A stretch of 64,000 nt of DNA from assembly GCF_040183065.1 (NCBI RefSeq), contig NC_091130.1, forward strand, positions 128,007,914 to 128,071,913, written 5' to 3'. Positions 21,585-33,489 of the stretch are shown here, in pieces. The notes beneath the pieces are model-generated. The model saw only the letters and a list, made by a program, of their open reading frames with translations. It was not told the origin of the DNA and searched no databases. The translations under genes were made by a program, and so were the position numbers. The first letter of the stretch is position 1; the number at the start of each line of letters is the position of its first letter. This DNA is from Periplaneta americana (Eukaryota > Arthropoda > Insecta > Blattodea > Blattidae).

Positions 21585-22204
21585 GTCCCCCGTAACCCCG
21601 TTATATGGAGATTCTACAGTTTTGCTTTGCCTCCCCCCCCTCCCCAAGGAAACGGTTCTCTCTCCGCCTATGTAGCGAAGAACTGTCGAAAACAATGTCG
21701 AGAATGGAAGAATTTGACATTTTTGTTTAAAGTGTCAGCAAAATTTAAGATTTTCACAAATATCTTGAAAATTTGATGCGATGTCATATAAACTAATAAC
21801 TTCAATAAATCCTGTAACAAAATTACATCAGCATGTAAAAGTCACTTTTCACATAGAACTGTTAAGTAGTAAAGCAGAGCATAAAGCTGACTGTCAAGAC
21901 ATAGCAGCGGCAATAGGGTGGCGGTTGTTGGTAAACCATATGGCACGCATTCATCAATTGACACGCGACCTCCCAACTCTCGTTTAATTAATCGATATTT
22001 TTCTTGTTTACAGTTTGCTTTCTTCATAGACTACTAGACGTCACACTCCAGCTAACACCGTGCATAAATATTCGAACATTATGTTCAGCCATCTAAGTAA
22101 TTATTTCTCTCACACAACCGGCAACAGGGCTTTTGTAGACCAATTTTTACGTAATATTGAAAACGTATTGCTGTAATCAACACATCACACGGTAATAAAA
22201 ATAG

Positions 22205-23790
22205 TGCCACGCCTGTATCTCAAGAGCTAGCTCGCTGGTCTTCCATCTAGGACAGGCATGTCAATTGATGCCCACAGGAGCAAGCGCGCGCTTTAGAGCC
22301 CAGGAGAGCCTGAGCGCTTTACAGCGGAAAGGAAAGAGACAGACGAAAGAGGTGGTATATGCCGCTTGGTCGAGCTATATTCAGGGATGGCAAGCACTGG
22401 TTCAATAGATAAAGGGAAGAGAACTTATTAAAACTGTATCCATGTTAATTTTTTATTTGCCTGAGAAGTATAAGTGCATTATAAGAATGTAAGTTTTAAT
22501 TTTAATGCTCATTTTTCACAAGTTTGATTTTTTAATTCAAAAGAAATATTTTCTCAACTTTTCGTATAGAAAAGTGAAATTTTCAGGTATAAGCCTATTT
22601 ATTTAGTAGCCTTACAGAATGTTTTCGTAAATCTAATATACCGTATATACGTATTACTGAAGATAGTGTATTGAACATTTTGAAAATATTCGCATGGAAA
22701 TTGTTTGTAAGGAAATGAATTAACAAAGCAACTACTGTTACATCATAATCAAAAGATACGTGCCCACGTGTTGTAAAAATATCAGCTCTATAGCTTCAGC
22801 AGATTTCGAGAAAATAATTTAATATTCTGATGATAGGAAGTTGCTTACAAATATCACCTTAAAAGCATAATGCGATAAGAGTTTTGTTATGTAATATTAA
22901 TTACACTTAAAACAGTTACAGTACCTAGGTAACTTTGCTTTGTACTGTAATATTGTTTTGATTAGTTTATTGATTACTTTTGTAAGGCTAAAGATACCAT
23001 CAATATAAATTCCATGTTATCATGTCATACTCAATCTCTTTCTTTGGAATATCACTTTCTTTATGAATGATGTATTTCATCCACTTATTACAGTATAATA
23101 TTATAGTACTATGGAATTTAAGTGAATATTCCTTCTTAACTCTCTATTATGTTATGAAGATTTAAAACACAAGTGCAATATTAAGAAATCAGTGTTAGTG
23201 CTTTTGTTTTACAGACAATATAGATAATATTAAACATAAAAAAGCCATATAAAAATAACGACATAAAATTTCACGTTCCGTTTGAAGTTTGTGCACCATT
23301 GTTTTCTTAATCTAACAGGTTGCTTATTCATATACACAACCCTTCCTCTTTCCATACTTAGCGCTTACTGCCCGCGCACGACGTCAAGATCAGAAAAATG
23401 CGCTTGCTTTGACATCACTGATCTAGACGGTCTGGGTTCGATCCCTGGTCAGGTCGTGACAGAATTTTTTCTCGAGGAACTCTCGTTTCCATCTATCATT
23501 TCACCAACAATCTCCACCTACCCTCATTTCATCTATCACCTGCAGTAGTAAAATTAGGCAGGGGTGAAGTCTTCGGGGTAGTATGGGTTTTAAATGCGGA
23601 TATAGGGAATGGGGCAGACACCGGCTAAGCAGATGATACGCCCGTAACTGCCTGTCGTCTGGCTTGGATTCCGGCGTAGCTGCAGAGCAGGTTAAAATTT
23701 AGGACTGGCCCATTCAGCCCGGGTTTTATAAGCCCAGTCCAGGCGGGACCCGAGACAGCCTGTCTGTGTGCTCGTATTGTGGAGTGACTT
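22205..23790 (+). mobile_element. tRNA-headed SINE (family 5) split by a hAT element
   Basis: The left part (to 22252) carries an A-box-like TAGCTCGCTGGTCTTCCATCTAG. After the inserted element (22253-23420) the sequence resumes ATCTAGACGGTCTGGGTTCG ATCCC, the B box, and a long body to about 23790 (GGGGCAGACACCGGCTAAGC, TTTATAAGCCCAGTCCAGGC). The tRNA-like head is continuous only when the insertion is removed. Outer boundaries are approximate. Confidence 0.65.
22253..23420. mobile_element. non-autonomous hAT element inside a SINE
   Basis: The ends CAGGCATGTCAA and TTGACATCACTG are inverted repeats of the hAT type. Flanks ATCTAGGA (22245-22252) and ATCTAGAC (23421-23428) agree at 6 of 8 positions. 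The 1168-bp interior is very AT-rich and has no transposase frame. Confidence 0.68.
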
Positions 23791-23959
23791 GCATTCAGGT
23801 ATCATGAAACAGTATTAGTCTGAAATCTAAGTTCGTTGGCTATTTACTCACTTAAAAAAATCTGTATTTTCTGGTAAAATACGCCAGAAAATTCTTGATT
23901 AAAGTACCACAGTTTTACAATTTATTTATTGCACTACAGGATTTAATAAAATTGCATAT

Positions 23960-24250
23960 TCTCAGTGGTTAGTGTTCTGGGACGAGAAGCTTGGCAAGCC
24001 CTAGGGGTCAAGAACTCCAAGTCCTTCCTCATCAGCCGATGGTAACAGGTGGGCCATCCTGCCTCAGCTCCTAATAGAGCCAGTCCACCAGATTCCATCT
24101 CATCCATAGTCTGATAAGCCCTAGGGGTCCAGAGAGCCCCAATCCAGAGACAGGCAAAACCTCATTCAGACCTACCCGTAACTGTTTACCTTCGTAAGCA
24201 GGCTTACACACGGTATCGTTCACTTGCAGTCAACCTTTCCTCACAAGCAG
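23960..24250. repeat. possible interspersed repeat with internal duplication
   Basis: AAGCCCTAGGGGTC occurs at 23997-24010 and 24116-24129, each followed by similar AGAG..CCCAATCC-type sequence. The base composition differs from the AT-rich flanks. I could not classify it. Confidence 0.35.
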
Positions 24251-25352
24251 GCAGGCACGTGACTCCCAAACAGTCTAACAGTCGAGAATATGAACGAAGT
24301 TCCCTGTATCTTTGCACTGTACGTGAAACCGTCGACGGAGTTGTATCCAATAACATAAGCTGCGGCCATCCTCTACCAACCTGACTGTTCTAGCGGTGTT
24401 CATGAGGTTTAACGGCATCTTAACTTTCTTTAATGTTGTTTAAAACTGAGTTCAATATCACAGAATTCCATTATATGAAAAAAAAAAAAAAAAAAGGAAA
24501 TAGTGTTGTAACTTTGTTTTGGCCGCTTGTGTTTAGGGTTGTAAATTTTAATGGCACAGCAACAAATATAGGATGAGAGACAAGAAATGGCAACGAGGGT
24601 GTCACAAACCATCCAATAGGTGTATGGTTATAAATCCAGAATAATTGCAATAGTTTTTAATAAATATATTAATCGGTTTCTATTAGGTCAAATAATTGAA
24701 TTAGCATGAACAATTGCTAATTATTTTTCCTACTTACTTACTTACTGGCTTTTAAGGAACCCGGAAGTTCATTGCCGCTCTCACACAAGCCTGCCATTGG
24801 TCCCTATCCTGAGCAAGATTAATCCAGTCTCTTATCATCATATCCCACCTCCCTCAAATCCATTTTAATATTATCTTCCCATCTACGTCTCGGCCTCCCC
24901 AAAGGTCTTTTCCCCTCCGCCCTCCCAACTAACACTATATGCCCATACGTGCTACATGCCCTGCCCATCTCAAACGTCTGGATTTAATGTTCCTAATTAT
25001 ATCAGGTGAAGAATACAATGCATGCAGTTCTGTGTTGTGTAACTTTCTCCATTCTCCTGTAACTTCATCCCTCTTAGCTCCAAATATTTTCCTAAGCACC
25101 TTATTCTCAAACACCCTTAACCTTCCTATTGTGAATGGGTCTAAATGACCCATTGCATTTACTAAAATTAACACAAAACCTACAAAAACAGCGATAATGT
25201 GACAGGACTTTGAGTAATCCTAAAAAACATCATTAGGAATATTTCCTATTACTTTTAGCCACAAAAATATAGTACTTGGTCATATTTTTCACTTTGACAC
25301 ATTTATTGTGTTGGGTCATTTAGACCCAGTCACGTAATGTTGCTGTGTTCCG

Positions 25353-25485
25353 ATACACACACACTCACATTCCCTCACACATACACACTCACTCTCACAC
25401 ACACTCACACTCTCACACACACTCACTCTTACACACTGTCACAATCTCACACACTCTCACTCACTCACTCATTCACTCACACTGA
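25353..25485. repeat. (CA)n/(ACTC)n microsatellite
   Basis: Run of ACACAC and CTCACT units inside the piggyBac relic. Confidence 0.92.
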
Positions 25486-25689
25486 TTTTAGCCGGTGTGT
25501 ACAGATCTGCTGGATAATCACTTCAAGAACTATGGGACAGTATGTATAGTAGACCTGTTTTCTGTGCAACAATATCACTTCAATTTTTTCATACTACTAG
25601 CAGGTTTCTCAGGTTTGACAACAAATCAGTCCGACCAGTTAGATGACGTCATGATAAATTGGCTGCTATTATATCTTTTTCTACATGTC

Positions 25690-26760
25690 AAAAATGTTCT
25701 CACCCTACCAAGATGTCACAGTATATGAGCAGTTGGTGCCATTTCGAGACAAATGTCCCTTCTGCCAGTACACACTTTCAAAATCCAGAGGCAAGTATGG
25801 TATAAAATTGTAAAAACAGCATAATATGTTTGCGCAGCAGAAGTGTGCAAAGTAAAGCCAGAAAGTGGACCACGAGAAACAAACGAAGGCAGAAATATTG
25901 GTAGCATTGAAAAGACTGATCAAAACATCACCACGAACAATTTTTTACCGGCTATATTTTGGCCGGTCCCATGCCGTGGCGTCGTGGTCTAAGTCCTGCC
26001 TAGGACTCGCGTTACAGAATGCGCGTTGGTTCGAGTCCTCATGAGGGAAGAAATTTTCTCATGAAATTTCGGCCAATGTATGGGACCGGTGCTCACCCAG
26101 CATCGTGATGCACTTGGGGAGCTATGATAAGTAGTGAAATCCGGTTACGCAAACCAGCTATAACGGCTGGGGGCTCATCATGCTAATCACATGATACCTC
26201 CATTCTGGTTGGATGGTCGTTCACCCCTGCTTCGGCATGTGGCCGTGAGGCCAGCAGCCGGCTGGTCGGTCTTGGCTCTTCGTGGGCTGTAGCATCACAG
26301 ATTATTATATTTTGGCCGAGGAACTTCTCAAGAGGAATCTAACGTTAGTCAGAACTCTGAGAAAAAACAAACCATAAGAAACGCAGCTGAACTGCACGAG
26401 ACCAGGGTGTCCAACCATTTTCGGATTTCAGTCCGACGTAACTATGGTGTCGTATGTGTCTTAGAAGAATAAATCAGTGATTTTGCTGTCCACAGTGCAT
26501 CACGACTGCAGTCTATCTTCAGAAGAACACAGAAAGCCTGAAATCAAATTACATTACAACAAAACGAAGGGAGGAATTGACACCACAGATAAACGTGTCA
26601 GTACCTACTCTTGCAAAAGGAGTACCAAAAGATCGTCTGATTATGTGTTTTATAATGTACTCGATATTGTAGGAATAAATGCTTATGTATTATATGTTCA
26701 TGCGAATACAATCCAAATAAATTGTACAGATGAAGACTGTTCCTGAAGGAATTGGACTAG
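25690..26760 (+). pseudogene. piggyBac transposase relic (DDE_Tnp_1_7)
   Basis: Recognisable blocks are FSPYQDVTVYEQLVPFRDKC, PFCQYTLSKSRGKYGIKL (25697-25810) and KPEIKLHYNKTKGGIDTTDK, STYSCKRSTKRSSDYVFYNV (26537-26670). These are the catalytic-core and post-catalytic signatures of piggyBac (compare YNxTKGGVD and TYSCxRxTxRW in the family). The N-terminus, one catalytic region and the Cys-rich C-terminus are lost or broken, and the SINE interrupts the middle. It is not functional. Confidence 0.88.
25966..26305 (+). mobile_element. tRNA-derived SINE (family 3), full length, inside piggyBac
   Basis: This 340-bp insertion is flanked by the 13-bp duplication TATATTTTGGCCG (25953-25965 and 26306-26318). 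The head is GCCGTGGCGTCGTGGTCTAA with B box GGTTCGAGTCC. The body includes AATGTATGGGACCGGTGCTC and GGTTGGATGGTCGTTCACCC. Other members are at 37348-37640 and 41622-41700. Confidence 0.93.
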
Positions 26761-27389
26761 GCCTACAATTAACACAAGTAATGCGAGAAAAAAAAAAGAT
26801 GACAAGAAGCTTGGCTCAGAAGAAAAAACTAATTTTGGAAAATGTTCCAAGAACGAGTTCAGAAGAAAGTGCAACAAAAAGAAATTTAGACCGAAGAAAG
26901 ACCAAATTACTATAAAATGCAATAGGTGCAAAGCGTTCCTCTGCCAAGATCATGCAAACATTTTAGGCCTATTGCAACATTTGCATAGAATAAAGTGGTA
27001 ATTATTTTGTGTTCACACATTGGAAAATAGGATATTATTTGCTTTTTTTTGAACCAAGGCTTAAATAAAAGATGTTTTACTATTATATCCATTTTTCAAA
27101 TCCTGGGTCAAACTGATCCATTCACAACATGTGTGACAAAGTTTCAAACATAATAGGCATGTTAACCTATGTTCCTCTCTCAAAATGAGTGTTCAAGTTT
27201 CACAACCATAAAGAACAGCCGGTAATATAACTGTTTTATAAATTCTAACTCTCAGATTTTTTGACAGCAGACTGGATGATAAAAGCTTCGCAACCAAATA
27301 TTTTTCTTACTCCTTTATTAAATTGTTTACCTTTTTATTTAAAGACTTTAGTATTGTCAGTTAGATTAAAACATGAATTTACACTTACA

Positions 27390-27641
27390 GTCCACACCTG
27401 TGGAGTAACGGTCAGCATGACTGGCCGCAAAACCAGGTGGCCTGGGTTCGAATCCCAGTCGGGGCAAGTTACCTGGTTGAGGTTTTTTCCGGGGTTTTCC
27501 CTCAACCCAATACGAGCAAATGCTAGGTAACTTTCGGTGTTGGACCCCGGACTCATTTCACCCGCATTATCACCTTCATATCATTCAGACGCTAAATAAC
27601 CTCAGATGTTGATACAGCGTCGTAAAATAACCCAAAAAAAA
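27390..27641 (+). mobile_element. tRNA-derived SINE (family 1), well preserved
   Basis: This 252-bp insertion is flanked by ACACTTACA (27381-27389 and 27642-27650). The head is TGGAGTAACGGTCAGCATGA with B box GGGTTCGAATCCCAG. The body is TACCTGGTTGAGGTTTTTTC and CCCTCAACCC, ending TTGATACAGCGTCGTAAAAT with an A-rich tail. It is the best reference copy of the family here. Confidence 0.93.
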
Positions 27642-27770
27642 ACACTTACATACCACAAACTGGTCCACAGAAGCACACAGTAATGTTATAATTTGTATGA
27701 TGGTTCAATATTTCAAATTTATTTAAGTGTTGCGTTTTTTTTTTTTGCTCCCCAGTGTATTTAGATATAA

Positions 27771-28573
27771 ACTTACTTACTTACTTACAAATGGCTTTTA
27801 AGGAACCCGAAGGTTCATTGCCGCCCTCACATAAGCCCGCCAGCGGTCCCTATCCTGTGCAAGATTAATCCAGTCTCTATCATCATACCCCACCTCCCTC
27901 AAATCCATTTTAATATTATCCTGCCATCTACGTCTCGGCCTCCCTAAAGGTCTTTTTCCCTCCGGTCTCCCAACTAACACTCTATATGCATTTCTGGATT
28001 CGCCCATATGTGCTACATGCCCTGCCCATCTCAAACGTCTGGATTTAATGTTCCTAATTATGTCAGGTGAAGAATACAATGCGTGCAGTTCTGTGTTGTG
28101 TAACTTTCTCCATTCTCCTGTAACTTCATCCAGCTTAGCCCCAAATATTTTCCTTAGCACCTTATTCTCAAACACCCTTAACCTATGTTCCTCTCTCAGA
28201 GTGAGAGTCCAAGTTTCACAACCATATAGAAGAACCGGTAATATAACTGTTTTATAAATTCTAACTTTCAGATTTTTGGACAGCAGACTGGATGATAAGA
28301 GCTTCTCAACCGAATAATAACACGCATTTCCCATATTTATTCTGCGTTTAATTTCCTCCCGAGTGTCATTTATATTTGTTACTGTTGCTCCAAGATATTT
28401 GAATTTTTCCACCTCTTCGAAGGATAAATCTCCAATTTTTATATTTCCATTTCGTACAATATTCTGGTCACGAGACATAATCATATACTTTGTCTTTTCG
28501 GGATTTACTTCCAAACCGATCGCTCTACTTGCTTCAAGTAAAATTTCCGTGTTTTCCCTAATCGTTTGTATAA
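27771..28573 (-). mobile_element. LINE family A copy with a 238-codon open C-terminal frame
   Basis: Minus-strand LINE 3' end with a (TAAG)n tail at 27771-27788. An uninterrupted frame from 28514 to 27798 encodes the end of the reverse transcriptase and the distal domain: MEVNPEKTKYMIMSRDQNIV, FKYLGATVTNINDTREEIK, LPVLLYGCETWTLTLREEHR, RRLRWAGHVAHMG, and the end AYVRAAMNLRVP. The YADD motif and endonuclease are absent through 5' truncation at about 28573. It is the least decayed member of the family here and probably the youngest. Confidence 0.93.
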
Positions 28574-28600
28574 ACTGACATTAATATTGATAGTTTAGTA

Positions 28601-28719
28601 CAGGGGCGGCAAAGGCAAACTCGTATAGTACAACAGAGCAGTCACCATATGAATACCCGTACAACAGTAATTGTAGCGGAAGAAGCTAAGCGCTCGGAGT
28701 GCAGCTATTCCCGGCCCTG
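28601..28719. mobile_element. 119-bp hAT-type MITE
   Basis: The ends CAGGGGCGGC and GCCGGCCCTG-like (CCCGGCCCTG) are inverted. Flanks GTTTAGTA (28593-28600) and GTTTAGTG (28720-28727) agree at 7 of 8 positions. It has no coding capacity. Confidence 0.65.
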
Positions 28720-29030
28720 GTTTAGTGGGTACTAATCAATGCAGTAATTTTTTTCTGGTGATCCTGTTTTATTTGATGTAAAGGCTGGTTCACAATAAAC
28801 CGGGAACGGAAACGACAACCAGACCGAAAACGGAAATAGTTAAAATAAATGTATTTAAATGTGAGCATTCACAATAGTTTGTGAACCAGAATTAACTACA
28901 TGCAGGTATGACTGTAACGAGTTTCTTTTTCAGTTTGCATATCAAGATACAAAATTCAATATTCTGCAGCATCCTGGGGGGGGGGGGGGGCAAAAACATA
29001 TTTTTAAATATTATTTTACTTGAGATATAC

Positions 29031-29152
29031 TCTATATGCATTTCTGGATTCGCCCCTACATGCTACATGCCCTGCCCATCTCAAACGTCTGGATTTAATG
29101 TTCCTAATTATGTCAGGTGAAGAATACAATGCATGCAGGATAGGGACTTGAG
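29031..29152 (-). mobile_element. LINE family A short fragment
   Basis: About 120 bp matching 27985-28090 (CTCTATATGCATTTCTGGAT ... GGTGAAGAATACAATGC), ending GGATAGGGA. Both ends are truncated. A 12-base G run at 28979-28990 lies just left. Confidence 0.85.
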
Positions 29153-29653
29153 ATATATAGAGATATACCTCATATTTCTATTTATTTGTTTTATAATTAA
29201 GTAGATAGTTGTGTATTATTTAATATATGAACCAATCAATGAATTGTGATCTCACATCCCAAACAATTGCACTAAAATTTGTCCTGACCAAGATGTTGCA
29301 CTAACCATGGTCGTTATAACTAAGTTCAACTGTATTACTATCTCAAGAAGAAAGGAAGTTTTCTTCATCATGAAGTGGCAGTAATATGCATAGGCAATAT
29401 ACATTATAAAAATACAATGAATTGTAGTATAATAATTATGTCTTCTGGTTTTATTGCTGCATGTGCTTCAGATATTATATAACTTACAGCAATACTTGTA
29501 TTTCAGCACAAGTAAATTTTCTCATGCTTTACCAAATGATTACTCATTCTCCTTTTCCTATAAACACGAGATCCCAATTGAATATGTGTGAAAATGTTTA
29601 ATATATGGAACGAAATAGAACTACTGCTGAAAGTTTATGCATCATAGTACTAG

Positions 29654-29836
29654 CACAGTCTAGTATATACAGTCACGAAGCTTGAGTTTAAGAGGGTACT
29701 AGGAACAATAGACTGTGCAGATACTATTTCGCATTGTCTCTAATGAGGCGATAGTAGCGATCCTAGTGGTTAGCAACTATCTGTGGATGCATATTTACTA
29801 CGTATTGAGCTTCGTGACTGTATATACCAGACTGTG
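29654..29836. mobile_element. MITE with 7-bp target duplication, copy 2
   Basis: This 183-bp reverse-orientation copy of 17195-17376 is flanked by GTACTAG (29647-29653 and 29837-29843). The terminal repeat CACAGTCTAGTATATACAGT is intact at both ends apart from one change. Confidence 0.87.
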
Positions 29837-30179
29837 GTACTAGTATTTTCAGTAAATAATCACATAGTTTGTAAAGTGGAATATTGGAAGTTTGGAGTCT
29901 TGTACGAAAATTATTACTGAATAATGGAGATCTGGATAAGGTAATGATGGTAGACAAAATAAGACTAACCACTTAACAAGAATACAAATAATAATAATAA
30001 TACAAAATGAACTTATGATATGCTTTCGAACATTACCCAAATAGCTAGTGCACTGACTTTTCCACATTAGAGACTTAGTGAAATTTGTAATTAAAGAAAG
30101 ATGTTGCTGGAAAAGATTTCTCGGGGTTTCTCTGATTTCTTTTTCAGCAGCACTTTATTATTAGTGCCTTTATGAATAA

Positions 30180-30610
30180 GAGTATGGTGATGTTACCTAT
30201 AGTCGCGACGCTGTTATTCCCGGCGTGACTCCTCCTCTTTGCTTACGTCTTAGGAAGTGAAGGCTCTATAAAGTCTAGGTAGGTAGTATCGTTCGCCATT
30301 TGTTTCTTTCGTTGCCGAGCTATCAGACGAGGAATCTATTTGCCATACCGTTAAACATGATCATGTCGTAGCTCCTACAATAACAAATCAAACGCACTGT
30401 AATTGAGCAAATAATTGAGCGGCAAATAACGTCCTCGTGTGCTTTCTCCGAATGCCAACGAAAGAGCCAAAATGGCGGGCGATTATATTAAGTATTTATC
30501 GAGCCTTAGGAAATATATAATGTCGCCATCAGCGAATCACAAGACGCACACGTTTAAATGTAGCCAACCTGCAACGTGATTGGCTGCCGGAAATTAGTGT
30601 GACGGGACTT
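30180..30610. repeat. probable interspersed repeat, unclassified
   Basis: G/C-richer block beginning TCGCGACGCTGTTATTCCCG and including AAAGAGCCAAAATGGCGGGC and AACGTGATTGGCTGCCGG. Its composition and sharp edges suggest a mobile element, but I found no terminal repeats or duplications. Confidence 0.35.
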
Positions 30611-30623
30611 TAACATTAAACTA

Positions 30624-31227
30624 CTGGGTGTTCATTTCAAAGTGTGTCATGACATCACTGTTGATGAGTCAGCGATTTGAAGAGAGTTTCAGATTTATGT
30701 CAGAGAAGTTGCCTATTAATCAAGGCGTTCAATTTGAACTTGAGAACGTGTACGGTATAACTTGAACGTCGTAGCAACAGATGGCGGTCTGTACGGTCTG
30801 TGTGCTACCATAACCTCTTTCGAATTGTTTCGCGAGGCCAAGTTGTACACAGGGTATTTGTTATCATCGTTTGCGTACGGCAACATACCACAACACAAAT
30901 CAAATGCTCCGTGTCCATGTTGACCGTCGAAATTAATGTCAACAAATACTTAAGTAATCGTCTTAACCCCCTCCCCATATCTCGGCAGTAAGAAAAAAAC
31001 TCACCTCAGTGTATGTTTCGAAGCAGTTCACACTCCTGTCACTACCGGGTCACCGTACGTATCGGTAAGTACTCTTCAGAATGAACGCCGTATTTGCTAG
31101 GCAACTTCTCTGGCAGATAGGTAATACACCTCTGCGGAAGTGTAGGAAGATTGAATTCTCTAGGCTCATCGACTAGCCACATGATGGCATACAGCGAGCC
31201 ATGACACACTTTGAACTGAACACCCAG
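30624..31227. mobile_element. TA-targeting element with long inverted ends, 604 bp
   Basis: The left end CTGGGTGTTCATTTCAAAGT continues GTGTCATG and mirrors the right end CATGACACACTTTGAACTGA ACACCCAG. TA flanks both sides. A second inverted block (AGAGAAGTTGCCTA...GGCGTTCA at 30702-30731, mirrored at 31084-31120) shows that the inverted region extends over more than 100 bp with an indel. It has no transposase, so it is a non-autonomous Tc1/mariner-superfamily element. Confidence 0.8.
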
Positions 31228-33480
31228 TATATTGTCTTAACTGATCAGGCATTATAGCTGCGAACATAAGGAAAGTGTAATGAAGTCAATGGGACATCTT
31301 TCAAATTTTCACTGCATGCAAAGTTGTCATCAATTCAATGTATTTATCTCTCTAGTGTGGTGGAAACGAAAAACTTCAGCCGTGGTATAGTTATATACTT
31401 TTAAGTGGTCAGTTTTATTTATGATTTCAGTTCATGTGAGAAAATATAACATCCTTCTCTCTGACATGTACCTTTCCTTTATTCCAGAAAGATTCTAACA
31501 ATGGACAGAAAGCAAGTAGTAAAATCTGATAGAAACACAAGGTATATAACTTCCAACCCTTTAACTAGGGGAAATTATTTCTTGCACCATTAATTTTTAC
31601 TTCTTGAACACTTGATTTCCTAAGATCAGAGAGACATTATCTAGTTTCCTAAAAAAACGTTACATAATAGTTACCTATTATAATTATCTCTCAGTTCACA
31701 TTTTTCATGTTCACAGCATACTGGTGTTTGCTACAGAAAATTGACAAGAACTTTCCTTCCCCTACCTCAACGAGACAGCAGTAGTACAAAGTATTACGTT
31801 GGAGCAAGTGTCAACGCAACACCACACTGGCTTCAGCAATGTTTGTCAGAGATACAAAATAAAAATATAAAATGTGTATATAAAAAGAAAGACAAGGAAA
31901 TAGGTATACACGTAGATTTAAATATATAAAAGTAAGGGTTAGATGTTTATACCACATAACTTAAAAACAAGGTATCACAGATATACAATCCTAAACTCAA
32001 TCAATTTAAACTTAGTAGTAGTTAAAAGGAGTTTCTTGCTTTAAAAATTCACTGTAACTACAAGAAAATTCCCAACCCCAGACATAACTAAGAATAAGTC
32101 TGCTGTTAAGAATGACTGTACACTATATAATTCTTCATATGTCTTACATATACACGTTGAAAATCGTATTTTAACAAATTTTATTAACCATATACGCTTC
32201 ACTGATTGTACTACTAGTATTTTTGCAAGAGAGTTTGGGTTATGTTCTACTTATTGTAACTCTTTATACATTTCTCTCGGTTATGACACTTCTTGTACTC
32301 TTTTCTAAAAATCAAAATGGTAGATATGTAGGTACTTTTAACATCAGTGCTGAAATATAAGACATGGATTAATATTTATTTAGGACATTACAAGATTCAC
32401 AGCCTTTGCATTTCTAATGGAGTATATTATTCTGCATTTTATTTTTGACAATAGTAATAACTGCACTGGCACAAATATAAATTAAGATATCCAAAGAGAA
32501 CAGAATATTCACGGCCTTTGCCCGTTATTATTATTACCTCATCTTGCAGCCTACGAAATGCTAACAAATGTTATAGCTTGATACTAATAAGGAAAACAAT
32601 TCTGTAAGACCAAGAATACTTCGAATTTAATTTCAGTAAGCACAATTTCAAATGCATTAAAAAGAGAGAGAGCAGTTATGCTAAATGATAAGACTATGAA
32701 GTCACAATTTTTATATTCCAAACTCTTTCTACGAGTGTTTAGGTTTTCTAGGCTTTCACAGTGACTACGTTGAGAAATAGACTTTTGGCCATATCAACAT
32801 GTGCTGGAACTTAACTACAATAATGGAGATTTAAGTTCCAGTGCATAGCGGATTACCCAAAAGTCTACTTCTCTTGTTCTAATATACTTTTGAATGAAAT
32901 GCATATCAAAGATATAATATTTCTCTTAAATAAAATTAATGGATGATCACAGAATGATTTCAGTCCTACAGACAAGATCTGATAACGTATTTCTTTGTCA
33001 CAGACTTAATATAGATAAAGCAATATTTAAGCAGGCTTCATTATTATATGCAATAATGTGTGTTAAGGACTTTCAACATATTGGTGATTTGGGCTAGATT
33101 CACTCTCTAGAAACTTATAAAAACAGATAATTATCAATAATTGTTACTTTTTGTTCTAATGATGACTTAGGATCAAAACAGCTAAACATTACTTCACTAT
33201 GAAACTCTTAGCAATTACTTAATTATTATTTTGTCTGAATATTGTTAGAGTTCGTAAAATTTGGTTAATTAAATTTAAATATATTACAACCAAAATTTCT
33301 TTAAAAAATGTAGGCTAACTTCAGAGTATCTCGTTTCTATGAAAAGTTTTGATAAGAAAATCTATAGATTCTTATGGTTTTCGTGGACTTCGTTTAGTTA
33401 TTGTTGTATGTTGAAGAAATATATTTGTCTATGAATGTATAAACATTTATGAAGATTACAGGAATCATAAATTCAATTTT
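31228..33480. other. no recognised feature
   Basis: Very AT-rich intergenic DNA. The opening 31741-31929 is short and lysine-rich without a domain. An inverted pair TTAAGTTCCAGCRCAT/AACTTA-type near 32790-32850 is too short to call. Confidence 0.5.
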
Positions 33481-33489
33481 TAAAACCTG

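Larger units (their letters stand above)
25121..27161 (+). mobile_element. piggyBac-like element inserted at TTAA
   Basis: It is flanked by TTAA at 25117-25120 and 27162-27165, the piggyBac target. The ends CCTTCCTATTGTG and (mirror) CATGCCTATTATG are imperfect inverted repeats, with subterminal TGTGAATGGRTC motifs and ATGACCCA/TTGACCCA. The plus-strand transposase relic is described separately. A SINE (25966-26305) and a CA-rich microsatellite (25353-25485) lie inside. Confidence 0.88.
24732..27300 (-). mobile_element. LINE family A copy, interrupted by a piggyBac element
   Basis: The LINE parts are 24732-25120 and 27162-27300, minus strand, with the (TAAG)n tail at the left. The left part encodes RLRVFENKVLRKIFGAKRDE and SPDIIRNIKSRRLRWAGHV. 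Removing 25121-27161 restores the sequence found uninterrupted at 28160-28200 (ACACCC TTAA CCTATGTTCC). The copy is 5' truncated at about 27300. Confidence 0.92.
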
